A stretch of 64,000 nucleotides of DNA from assembly GCA_050246875.1 (NCBI GenBank), contig JBFWVF010000005.1, positions 333,011 to 397,010 on the forward strand. The letters run 5' to 3'. How positions within the stretch are numbered: position 1 is the first letter of the stretch; each line of letters opens with the position of its first letter. Origin of the DNA: SHWB01 sp050246875 (GTDB taxonomy: Bacteria > Pseudomonadota > Alphaproteobacteria > UBA6615). Made by a program: the position numbers and the translations under genes. Under the pieces are notes generated by a model. That model saw nothing but the letters and a program-made list of their open reading frames with translations. It did not search any database and had not been told where the DNA came from. This document shows positions 50,570 through 58,466 of the stretch, piece by piece.

Positions 50570-51601
50570 TCAGACCGTGGCGATCGGCGAAGCGGGCGAG
50601 CCGACGGCGCCGCGCAGGCGCAAGGGCGGCGCCGTCAGCAGGAAGCGCGAACGGCCGTTGGCGCGCAGCCAGTCGGCCAGTTCGCTGAAGTACCAGAGTT
50701 CACCGAGGTTGAGGCCGAGCTTGAACAGGCAATGCTCGTGGATCGGCAGGAAGGCGTGACGATGCCCGCCGTCGGCGGGCGGCCGGGCCGGCAGTCCCTC
50801 GACCGCATAGTTGTCGGCGATCAGCGCCGCGATGCCGCTGTCGGTGATCCAATCGAGCAACGTCGGGTCGCGCCCGTCGAGGACCGCATAGGTGTGGTGG
50901 AGGTCGTGCTCGCTTGGCGTCCCGTCGCGGGCCATCAGCATGCGGCCGAAGCCTGTGTTGAGGCACAGCATGTCACCCGGCTCGACGACGACGCCGTCGG
51001 CCTTCATCACCCCTTCCAGATCGGCGCGCGTCACGAACCGCCGCGTATCGCCGAAATGCTTCTCTAGGTCGACCAGCACGGCGCGGCCCTGGATGCACTT
51101 CGCCGCCATGTTTTCGACGCCGAGCGAGCGCGCCGCCGAGGTCTCGCCGCCGGCGGCCGGTGCCTGCACATGCTCGTCCGCGCGGAAGCCGTTGTAGTAG
51201 ACGCGCTCGGCCACGCCGTCGCCGTCGGCATCAAACGTGCTGCCGACATGCGCGAGGCTGTCCCACTGCGTCGAATACTGCGTGCACATCAGCACCGTGT
51301 CGTCGCTGATGACATCGGTCAGGCGCGCGTCCTCGCGCTCCAGCGGGTAGTTGAACAGCGGCCTTTGTTCGCGGATGGTCGGGCGCAGCTTCGGCGGCCA
51401 GCGGCGCGGATTGAGCACCGACCCGCCCGGCAGGTCGAGCGGCAGGCTGAGGCAGAAGGTGCGGCCGGCACGGACCTCGGCCACGCCTTCCAGAGCCTTC
51501 TGCGGCGTCAGCAGATTGAGCCGGCCAAGCTGGTCGTCCGCTCCCCAGTCGCCCCAGGTCGATCCCTCGGGCCGCTGCTTCCAGCGCGCGTTGCCGGCCA
51601 T
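50570..51601 (-). CDS. Cyclase family protein (kynurenine formamidase-like hydrolase)
   Basis: A 343-residue metal-dependent hydrolase of the cyclase family. The usual HxGTHxDxPxH metal motif appears in the variant form QYSTQWDSLAHVGSTFD; GRAVLVDLEKHFGD, VVEPGDMLCLNTGFG and AALIADNYAVEGLP follow in family order. Members open cyclic amides or lactones or hydrolyse formamides. ATG 51601 has GGAGGAA before it. Within the operon it may open a ring or hydrolyse the product of the oxygenases. Confidence 0.85.
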   Translation of the reverse strand: MAGNARWKQRPEGSTWGDWGADDQLGRLNLLTPQKALEGVAEVRAGRTFCLSLPLDLPGGSVLNPRRWPPKLRPTIREQRPLFNYPLEREDARLTDVISDDTVLMCTQYSTQWDSLAHVGSTFDADGDGVAERVYYNGFRADEHVQAPAAGGETSAARSLGVENMAAKCIQGRAVLVDLEKHFGDTRRFVTRADLEGVMKADGVVVEPGDMLCLNTGFGRMLMARDGTPSEHDLHHTYAVLDGRDPTLLDWITDSGIAALIADNYAVEGLPARPPADGGHRHAFLPIHEHCLFKLGLNLGELWYFSELADWLRANGRSRFLLTAPPLRLRGAVGSPASPIATV

Positions 51602-51671
51602 GCCGTTCCTCCCCCTGTCTTTGGGAACAGCATGGAGCAGTCGCGCGGGCGCGAACAAGCCCGCGTGGTGC

Positions 51672-52529
51672 CTAGCCGGCGATGAAGTCCCGGGCCTTCT
51701 TGTACATGGCGTAGTCGACCAGCTTGCCTTCCCACGCGATGGCGGCCAGGCCCTGCTTCTCGGCCGCCTCGAAGGCGGCGACCATGCGCGTGTAGTGGTC
51801 GATCTCGGCCGCGCTCGGCAGGTAGATCTGGCGCGCGATCGCGACATGGCGGGGATGGATGACCGTGCGGCCGTCGTAGCCGAGCCGTTTCGACAGCGTG
51901 CAGTCCGTCCGCAGGTCGTCGTCGTTCTCGACGTCGCTGAAGGCGCCGTCGAGCACCATCGGCAGCCCCGCCGCGCGGCCTTCGAGCAGAACCTTGGAAC
52001 GGGCGTAGAGCAGTTCGGTGCCCTCCGCCGACCACGCCGACTTCAGAGTTCGCTGCAGGTCGCCGTCCTCGGCGCTGCCGAAGGTGACGGCCTCGATGCG
52101 CCTGGCCGCCGTCGCGACCTCGAAGCAGCGGTAGCAGCCCATCGCGGTCTCGAGCGAGGCGAAGACGCGGATCGAGTCCGGTTCCAGCCCGCGCTCGCGC
52201 TCCAGGCGCGTGATGATGGCGTCGGCATTGCGCACGTTCTCGGCGCTCTCGGCCATCGGCAGCATGATACCGTAGAGGTGGCGCGAGACGATCGCCTTGA
52301 GGTCGTCCTCGAGATAGTTCGGCTCGTTGTTGACGCGCACCAGGACCGTCTGGTCGAGCGTCGGGATCAGCGCGCCGATCTCGTCGCGGACCTTGGCCTT
52401 CAGCGCGATCGGCACGGCATCCTCGAAGTCGATGATGATGCCGTCCGGCTCGAAGCGTTTGGACTTCTCGATGAAGTCGCGGCGGTTGCCAGGTGTGAAC
52501 AGGGTGATGCGGGGCTTCTTGCTGGCCAT
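51672..52529 (-). CDS. HpcH/HpaI aldolase / CoA-ester lyase (CitE-like)
   Basis: A 285-residue TIM-barrel lyase that cleaves beta-hydroxyacyl-CoA (malyl-CoA type) bonds. Motifs are GIIIDFEDAVPIALK, VRVNNEPNY, IMLPMAESAENV, FASLETAMGCYR, TFGSAEDGDL and GRTVIHPRHVAIA. It follows a CoA-transferase by 18 bases, which suggests it cleaves the CoA thioester that enzyme makes. Confidence 0.88.
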   Translation of the reverse strand: MASKKPRITLFTPGNRRDFIEKSKRFEPDGIIIDFEDAVPIALKAKVRDEIGALIPTLDQTVLVRVNNEPNYLEDDLKAIVSRHLYGIMLPMAESAENVRNADAIITRLERERGLEPDSIRVFASLETAMGCYRCFEVATAARRIEAVTFGSAEDGDLQRTLKSAWSAEGTELLYARSKVLLEGRAAGLPMVLDGAFSDVENDDDLRTDCTLSKRLGYDGRTVIHPRHVAIARQIYLPSAAEIDHYTRMVAAFEAAEKQGLAAIAWEGKLVDYAMYKKARDFIAG

Positions 52530-52547
52530 GGCGTCCTCTCCTGGGCG

Positions 52548-53771
52548 TCAGATGATTCCGGCGGCCTTCAGCGCGTCGACTTCGGCGCGCGTCATGCCGA
52601 GGCGCTCGACGAAGATCGCCTCGTTGTCGGCGCCGAGGGCGTTCTTGCCGGGGTGCCGCACGCGGCCGGGCGTTGCCGACATCTTCGGGAAGACGCCTTC
52701 CATCTTGAGCGGCTTGCCGCTGTCGTCGGTCTGGTCGATCACCATCTCGCGCGCCTGCGCGTGCGGGTCGGCCATGATGTCGGCGATGGTATTGACCGGG
52801 CCGAACGGCACGTCGCTGGCGCGCAGGAGCTGTGTCGCCTCGGCGAGCGTGTGACGTTCCATCCAGCCGCCGATCAACGCGTCGAGTTCGACGACGTTCT
52901 TCAACCGTCCGGCATTGGTGTTGAAGCGGGGATCGTCGACGAGGGCCTGACCGCCGACCAGCGTCAGGAGGCGGGCTGCGGTCGTCGGCGTCGCGCCGGC
53001 GATGGCGATCCAGCGTCCGTCCTTCGTGCGGTAGGTGTTGCGCGGCGACGAGGTCGGCGTGCGGTTGCCCATGCGCGCCGGCGCCTCGCCGGTGAGCTGG
53101 TAGACCGTCGCGTTCGGCCCGAGCATCGAGTAGAGGCTTTCGAGGATCGACACGTCGATCACCTGCCCCCTGCCCGTGCCGATGACGTCACGGTTGTAGA
53201 TGGCGAACATCGCCGCGGCGACGGCGTACATGCCGGCGAAGCTGTCGGCCAGCGCGAACTGCGGCAGCGTCGGCGGCCCGTCGGTCTCGCCGGTCATGTG
53301 GGCGAAACCGCTCTGCGCCTCCATGATGGTGCCGAAGCCCGGCTGCTTCGCGTACGGGCCGGTCTGGCCGTAGCCGGTCAGCCGGATCATGACGAGTCGC
53401 GGGTTGATCTTCGCCAGGTCCTCGTAGTGGATGCCCCACGCCTCCAGCCGGCCAGGGCGGAAATTCTCGACGAAGATGTCGGCATCGGCGAGCAGCCTGA
53501 ACAGGACGTCCCTGCCCTGCGGCTTGCCGATGTCGAGCGTCACCAGCGTCTTGTTGCGCGAATAGTACTTCCACCACGGATTGATGCCGTCGACGTGGAA
53601 GCCGAACTGCCGCAGCGGGTCACCCTTGCCCGGCGGCTCGACATGGATCACCTCGGCGCCGAAGTCGGACAGCAGCCGGCCGCACAGCGGCCCGGCGATG
53701 ACGGTGGCGCATTCGACGACCTTGAGGCCCTTGAGGGCAACGGGCGGAACGGCAGGCTCCTGTGCCGGCAT
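52548..53771 (-). CDS. CaiB/BaiF family CoA-transferase
   Basis: A 407-residue class III CoA-transferase. It shows the family N-terminus LKGLKVVECATVIAGPLCGRLLSDFGAEVIHVEPPGKGDPLR, FVENFRPGRLEAWGI, IRLTGYGQTGPYAKQPGF and GEAPARMGNRTPTSSPRNTYRTKDGRWIAI. The ATG at 53771 gives a short linker before the domain; longer in-frame sequence overlaps the oxygenase gene. Likely activates an acid intermediate of the pathway. Confidence 0.9.
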   Translation of the reverse strand: MPAQEPAVPPVALKGLKVVECATVIAGPLCGRLLSDFGAEVIHVEPPGKGDPLRQFGFHVDGINPWWKYYSRNKTLVTLDIGKPQGRDVLFRLLADADIFVENFRPGRLEAWGIHYEDLAKINPRLVMIRLTGYGQTGPYAKQPGFGTIMEAQSGFAHMTGETDGPPTLPQFALADSFAGMYAVAAAMFAIYNRDVIGTGRGQVIDVSILESLYSMLGPNATVYQLTGEAPARMGNRTPTSSPRNTYRTKDGRWIAIAGATPTTAARLLTLVGGQALVDDPRFNTNAGRLKNVVELDALIGGWMERHTLAEATQLLRASDVPFGPVNTIADIMADPHAQAREMVIDQTDDSGKPLKMEGVFPKMSATPGRVRHPGKNALGADNEAIFVERLGMTRAEVDALKAAGII

Positions 53772-53815
53772 CTCTGGCTCCGACAGGGTTGAGGCGACGC
53801 GGCGCGGCCGCGCCG

Positions 53816-54814
53816 TCAGGTCTGGTCGACGTACTGGAAGTTCTTGTCGCAGTACCACGTGTGCAGGTCGCCAAAGGCGATCGGCGGCAGCGCCCGGCGT
53901 CCGGGGCGGTCGCGGCACGTCGGCAGGCACTCGATGAGGGCGTCGAGCGCCGGATAGCAGAAATAGATCGTGGACAGGCGCGAGCGCGACGGGTCCGACA
54001 GGACGCGGTGCGGCCCGCCGACGAAGCGGCCGTTGCTCCAGCGCTCGAGGGTGATGCCGCACAGCACCATGATGGCGCCGTCGATGCGCGGCGCCTCGAC
54101 CCAGCTTCCGTCCGGCAAGCGGACCTCGAGGCCGGGCGCGTCGGCCGGCGGGATCATCGACAGGAAGGACAGGTCGGTGTGCATCGGCGAGCCGAGCAGC
54201 CCCTCCTCCCAGTCGGCAACCGCCGGGTACCAGGCGTAGCGACCCATCGACGTCGAGCGCGCGAAGCTGGCGTCGAAGGTGTCCGCCGGCATGTCGAGCG
54301 CCGTCGCCAGCGCCGGCAGCAGGCGCGTCGAGAGGCGGTCGAAGGCGCGCAGCCAGTCCTGCACCGCGTCGCTGAAGCCGGGCAGTCCGGCCGGCCACTG
54401 GTTGCGGTCGCGGAAGCGGCGGTGGCCGCCATGGTCGGGGTCGCCGGCCGGCACGTCGAGGGCGAACTTGTAGGCCTCGCTCGGGCTCGGTCGCCTCTGT
54501 ACGGCGAGGCCGGTCTTGTGGACGGCGGCGTCCGGCGGCTGCCAGCCGCACTGGCTGTCGTTCATCCTGAGCTTCGCACGCTCCTCCACCGGCAGGGCGA
54601 AGAAGCGCCGCGCCTGGGCGAAGGCGCCGTCGATGGTCGCGTTCGGGATGCCGTGGCCGGCGAGGTAGAACACGCCGGTCTCGCCGAAGCCGCGGGCTAT
54701 GCCGGCGGCGACATCCGCCAGCGCGCCCGGGCGGCCGGCCAGCAGCGGCGCCGCGTCGACCAGCGGGAACGGATGCTCCCCCGGCGGACGCGCGGCCGCC
54801 GCCGTCGCGGCCAT
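53816..54814 (-). CDS. Isopenicillin N synthase-like Fe(II)/2-oxoglutarate oxygenase
   Basis: A 332-residue non-haem iron oxygenase. The N-terminal DIOX_N part (FPLVDAAPLLAGRPGALADVAAGIARGF, LAGHGIP) and the jelly-roll metal site H212-x-D214 with H269 are seen in MHTDLSFLSMI and GGPHRVLS; R279-x-S281 (RLSTIYF) fits 2-oxoglutarate binding. ATG 54814 chosen; a GTG 15 bases upstream is possible. Second gene of the operon. Confidence 0.87.
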   Translation of the reverse strand: MAATAAAARPPGEHPFPLVDAAPLLAGRPGALADVAAGIARGFGETGVFYLAGHGIPNATIDGAFAQARRFFALPVEERAKLRMNDSQCGWQPPDAAVHKTGLAVQRRPSPSEAYKFALDVPAGDPDHGGHRRFRDRNQWPAGLPGFSDAVQDWLRAFDRLSTRLLPALATALDMPADTFDASFARSTSMGRYAWYPAVADWEEGLLGSPMHTDLSFLSMIPPADAPGLEVRLPDGSWVEAPRIDGAIMVLCGITLERWSNGRFVGGPHRVLSDPSRSRLSTIYFCYPALDALIECLPTCRDRPGRRALPPIAFGDLHTWYCDKNFQYVDQT

Positions 54815-54834
54815 GTCGAGCGCCGCCACCCGCC

Positions 54835-56067
54835 CTACTCGGCCGCCGCCGAGTAGTCGGGCACGTCGAGTTCGGGCACGACGCGCTCCATGAACTGGCG
54901 CATCTCCCACAGCAACTCGTCCTTCGGCTGCTGCGCCCAGTGCCAGATCAGCGTGATGTACTCCAGCGGCACCCGCTTCAGCGTCTCCTGCCAGTAGCGG
55001 ATGGCGTCGTCGGCGGTGCCGCCGACGAAGAAGCCGGTATCCATCATCTCGCGGAAGGCCGTGTCGGTGTCGTCGGAGGGACGGCCGACATTGTGGTTGC
55101 CGAAGTAGGTGTAGAAGTTGCGGTAGATGTCGAAGTCCCAGGCGCGGATGCGGTTCTCGAAGTCGGCCCGCGACTTGCCGATGCGCGTGTGGCGCACGGC
55201 GTTCTGCCGCTCGCCGTAGCGGAAGTGGTGGCCGTGCCTGGCCGCTTCCTCGACGTAGACCTGCGCCATCTCGACGATCGAATCCGTCGAGTTGAAGTAG
55301 GTTGGCCGGAAGGCGTGCTTGGCGGCGAACTCGATGGTCGCGCGGCTGCGGGCGACCGCCACGAACACCGGCGGATGCGGCTTCTGGTAGGGCTTCGGCA
55401 CGACGCTGACGCGGCGCAACAGGCCCTTGTCGTCGATCTCGCCATGCGCGCCGGTGCTGCGCGCCAGCTCGGCGCCCGGATAGTGCTCCATTCCGGCGGC
55501 GGGGAACGGCGCCTTGTAAAAGCGGCCGTCGAAGTTGACCGATTCCTGCGTCCAGGCCGCGAGCACCTGCTCGACGCGCTCCTCGAAGACCTCGCGGTTG
55601 TGCAGGTCGGCCTGGTCGCCGGTCGACAGGGTCGCCTCGGCGCCGACGAACTGGCCCAGCACGTTGGTCCAGCGCGACTGGTAGCCGCGCGAGAAGCCGA
55701 CGAAGTACTTGCCGTTGGTCAGGTGGTCGATGATCGCCGTTTCCTCGGCGACGCGGATCGGATCCTGCGTCGACATGACGTAGCCGAGCGCGCCGACACG
55801 GGTGTTGGTCACCTTGTCCGCCCAGTAGGCGTTCAGCACGCCGGGGTTGGGCCCGACCTCGAAGCCTTCCGAGTGGAAGTGGTGCTCGATGGTCGACATC
55901 CCCCAGATGCCCATCTTGTCGGCTTCGCGGATGATGTCGGTCCATTCATGGACGATGCGGTGATAGGCCTCGGCATCGTTGCCGACGGGACGCCGCTTGC
56001 GGCGGTCCTCCTCGCCGTCGGTCGGGAACACGGGGTAGAGCTGGACGATGACCTTCGGCAGTGCCAC
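54835..56067 (-). CDS. LLM class flavin-dependent oxidoreductase (bacterial luciferase family)
   Basis: A 410-residue FMN/FAD-dependent monooxygenase of the luciferase-like family. Visible features are EHHFHSEGFEVGPNPGVLNAYW, DHLTNGKYFVGFSRGYQSRW, FVAVARSRATIEFAAKH and FFVGGTADDAIRYW. First gene of the operon; its upstream 150 bases should hold the promoter. The partner flavin reductase is not nearby. Likely oxidises the starting substrate, identity unknown. Confidence 0.88.
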   Translation of the reverse strand: MALPKVIVQLYPVFPTDGEEDRRKRRPVGNDAEAYHRIVHEWTDIIREADKMGIWGMSTIEHHFHSEGFEVGPNPGVLNAYWADKVTNTRVGALGYVMSTQDPIRVAEETAIIDHLTNGKYFVGFSRGYQSRWTNVLGQFVGAEATLSTGDQADLHNREVFEERVEQVLAAWTQESVNFDGRFYKAPFPAAGMEHYPGAELARSTGAHGEIDDKGLLRRVSVVPKPYQKPHPPVFVAVARSRATIEFAAKHAFRPTYFNSTDSIVEMAQVYVEEAARHGHHFRYGERQNAVRHTRIGKSRADFENRIRAWDFDIYRNFYTYFGNHNVGRPSDDTDTAFREMMDTGFFVGGTADDAIRYWQETLKRVPLEYITLIWHWAQQPKDELLWEMRQFMERVVPELDVPDYSAAAE

Positions 56068-56216
56068 GAGCGAACCTCCCAGATTCTTGTCCCACGGGCC
56101 AAGGAATAGCTCCGCCGTGGGTTGGGGAGTCTAACAACCGCTCCACGGCCGGTCCAACCCGCCCGCCCGAAATTGCGGCAACCAACTTTTCACCAATCGA
56201 AAACAGTATCTGCGGG

Positions 56217-58274
56217 CTAAGGCACTCGCGCCACGCGGAAGCCGCTGAAGAAGTCACGCGCTTCGATGCCGGACTTGCGTACGGAAATCCGGATGCCCTT
56301 CGGGTTCACTCCCCAAGACCCACCGCGCATGACATGAAAGGCACAGATTCTGCCAGCCACCGCGGCTCCATCAGCGGGAGCGCCGGCATAGCCACTCAGA
56401 CCATCCCAGCAATCCTCGGTCCACTCCCAGACATTGCCGACCATATCGTGCAAGCCGAATGCATTCGCGGAGAAGCTGCCGGTGGACATTGTGCCCTGCC
56501 CGTCCGCGGGATTGCCGCAGTCGTTACAGTTGGCATTGCCTCGACCGGCGTCATTTCCCCATGGATACTTCATAGTTCCGCCCGCACGAGCCGCGTACTC
56601 CCACTCCGCCTCGCTCAATAGTCGATAGGTGAATCCGGTCACGCGCGTCAGCCATGACACATAGGCTTTGGCATCGCTCCATTGGACGCATGTCACCGGG
56701 TGTCGATCGTCCTGCGCGTAACCGGGACTACGCCATCCACGACCCGCGGTGTCGTCGAAGTCGCGCCCCATGCCCGACCAGCACGAAGAACCGGTATCGT
56801 GCCCGGTCGCCGCGACGAATGCGGCGAACTGGCCGCGGGTGACTTCGTGCGTGCCGACCGCCAGCGGGTAGCCGATTTTCACATTGTGCTGCGGTCCTTC
56901 GTAGTTCTCGCGGCCCGGCTCGCCCACCGGCGAACCCATGACGAATTCACCCGGCGGTAGCCAGACCATGTCGGGACATTGATTGCAGTCACGAAACTTC
57001 ATACCAGGCGTGGGCGGCGAGACCGGACGAGCCACCTGCGGGACACTCGTTGCCGTATCCCGTCCGGCCAATGTCGGTGTCTGCGGGGCCGATGCGCCTG
57101 CGGTCGCCGGATCGGCGAGCAAGCTGCCGTGGACCCAGCCGGCAGCCGCAGGGCGAGCGATACGGTACCACTCGCCGCCATTGACCTTCCCAGTCACTGC
57201 CACCTTCGTTCCCGCTGGCAGCGTCTCCAGCTTCTCCCCTGTCGTCGCGGGGGTCGCCCGGACATTGGCGGATGCCGTCGTCACCATCGTCGCGTCGCGG
57301 TCCTCCACGGCCGGCGGCGGTTCCATCGGCGCCGGCGGCTTCAAGGCCGCCAGCCGGGCCTTCGCCAGCGGCGCGAACTGGCCCTTCGGATATTGCGCGA
57401 GATAGGCCTCGTACTCGGCCGCCGAGTTGCCGCGCTCGGCCGACTCCCAGAAACGCATCTCGGCGAGCCGCGGGTCGAAGCCCGGCACGGGCGGCGGAAC
57501 GGCGACCGGTGCCGCCGCACTTGCAGCAGCGGCCGCCGCGGCGTTCAGCACGAGCGAGCCGACGATCTGACCTTCCTGCCACGTTTCCTGGCGGTCGGAC
57601 GTGGCCTTGCGTACATCCGTGTGCACGCGCTCGAGGATGGCATAGTGGCTGAGTCCCGGTTCGGCCAGCGCCTCGAGCCAGGCGCGCGTGTACGGGCTGT
57701 TCCGTCCGGTACCGTCGGCGGCTACCGTGCCCGGCTTGGCCGCGTAGGATACGAGGACACCGGACGCGGCGGCCTCGACCCTCGCAAGGCCTCGCGTGCC
57801 GCCGCGGAAGCGGCCCTCGAAGGGGTTGTTGCGGCAGGCGTCGAGCAGCACCAGAGCCGAACCGACGCCGGCCTCGCTCAGGCCGCGCAGCACGACATCA
57901 AGGCTGACGGCGGCAAACTCGACCTCGGCTTCCTCCTTGGGGTCGGCGTCTACGGGTATCAGCCAGTTCTGGCCGCGCACCTGCATGCCATGGCCCGCGT
58001 AGAACACGACCGCCTCGTCGCCGCCCGAAAGCTGGCGACGGAACCCGAGGATGGCACTCGCCATCTGCGCCCGGCTGGCGTTCAAGGCCAACGTCACCGA
58101 GAAGCCCAGAGCCTTCAGCCGCGCCGCCATGTCCGCCGCATCGTTGACAGGATTGGCCAGGGGCTGGCCGGCGTAGGCGCCATTGCCGATGACCAGGGCC
58201 CGGCGGGCGGCATCGGCATCCGGGGCCAGGACGACGATCACCGCCGCGAGCACCGCAGCCACGAACGCGCGCAT
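56217..58274 (-). CDS. Caspase-like / SH3 / formylglycine-enzyme-type fusion protein
   Basis: A 685-residue secreted protein with three modules. A signal peptide (about 1-22) leads to a caspase (C14) domain with catalytic His95 in FYAGHG and Cys147 in LLDACRNNP. A linker with the repeat-like AEYEAYLAQYPKGQFAPLAKARL leads to a bacterial SH3 domain (about 330-388). A C-terminal FGE/sulfatase-modifying-factor domain (427-685) has HEVTRGQFAAFV, SEAEWEYAARAG, MVGNVWEWTEDCW and RGGSWG. Many such FGE domains are binding rather than catalytic. The ATG at 58274 has GGAGAAG before it. Peptidase activity is plausible and the target is unknown. Confidence 0.88.
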   Translation of the reverse strand: MRAFVAAVLAAVIVVLAPDADAARRALVIGNGAYAGQPLANPVNDAADMAARLKALGFSVTLALNASRAQMASAILGFRRQLSGGDEAVVFYAGHGMQVRGQNWLIPVDADPKEEAEVEFAAVSLDVVLRGLSEAGVGSALVLLDACRNNPFEGRFRGGTRGLARVEAAASGVLVSYAAKPGTVAADGTGRNSPYTRAWLEALAEPGLSHYAILERVHTDVRKATSDRQETWQEGQIVGSLVLNAAAAAAASAAAPVAVPPPVPGFDPRLAEMRFWESAERGNSAAEYEAYLAQYPKGQFAPLAKARLAALKPPAPMEPPPAVEDRDATMVTTASANVRATPATTGEKLETLPAGTKVAVTGKVNGGEWYRIARPAAAGWVHGSLLADPATAGASAPQTPTLAGRDTATSVPQVARPVSPPTPGMKFRDCNQCPDMVWLPPGEFVMGSPVGEPGRENYEGPQHNVKIGYPLAVGTHEVTRGQFAAFVAATGHDTGSSCWSGMGRDFDDTAGRGWRSPGYAQDDRHPVTCVQWSDAKAYVSWLTRVTGFTYRLLSEAEWEYAARAGGTMKYPWGNDAGRGNANCNDCGNPADGQGTMSTGSFSANAFGLHDMVGNVWEWTEDCWDGLSGYAGAPADGAAVAGRICAFHVMRGGSWGVNPKGIRISVRKSGIEARDFFSGFRVARVP

Positions 58275-58466
58275 TCCGCTTCTCCACTCCGCCGCACCGG
58301 CATGTTTCCGGCAAGGCTGTGCAGCGGTCAATCGTGGCCCGTGACGACCGCCCGGCCTGTGATGCACTTCACCGTGGGCGCTCCCGAATCCCTGACTTCG
58401 GCCCACGGCTGGACGCGCCGGCGCGTGGCCGGCATCCTCCGGCCGCTTCAGGGAGGGGATTCGGGC

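Noticed and set aside
56979..58466. Long N-terminal extension of the molybdopterin subunit
   Set aside because: It runs antisense to the caspase fusion gene and lacks domains. A strong GGGAGGGG site and the family N-terminus fix the start at 58467.
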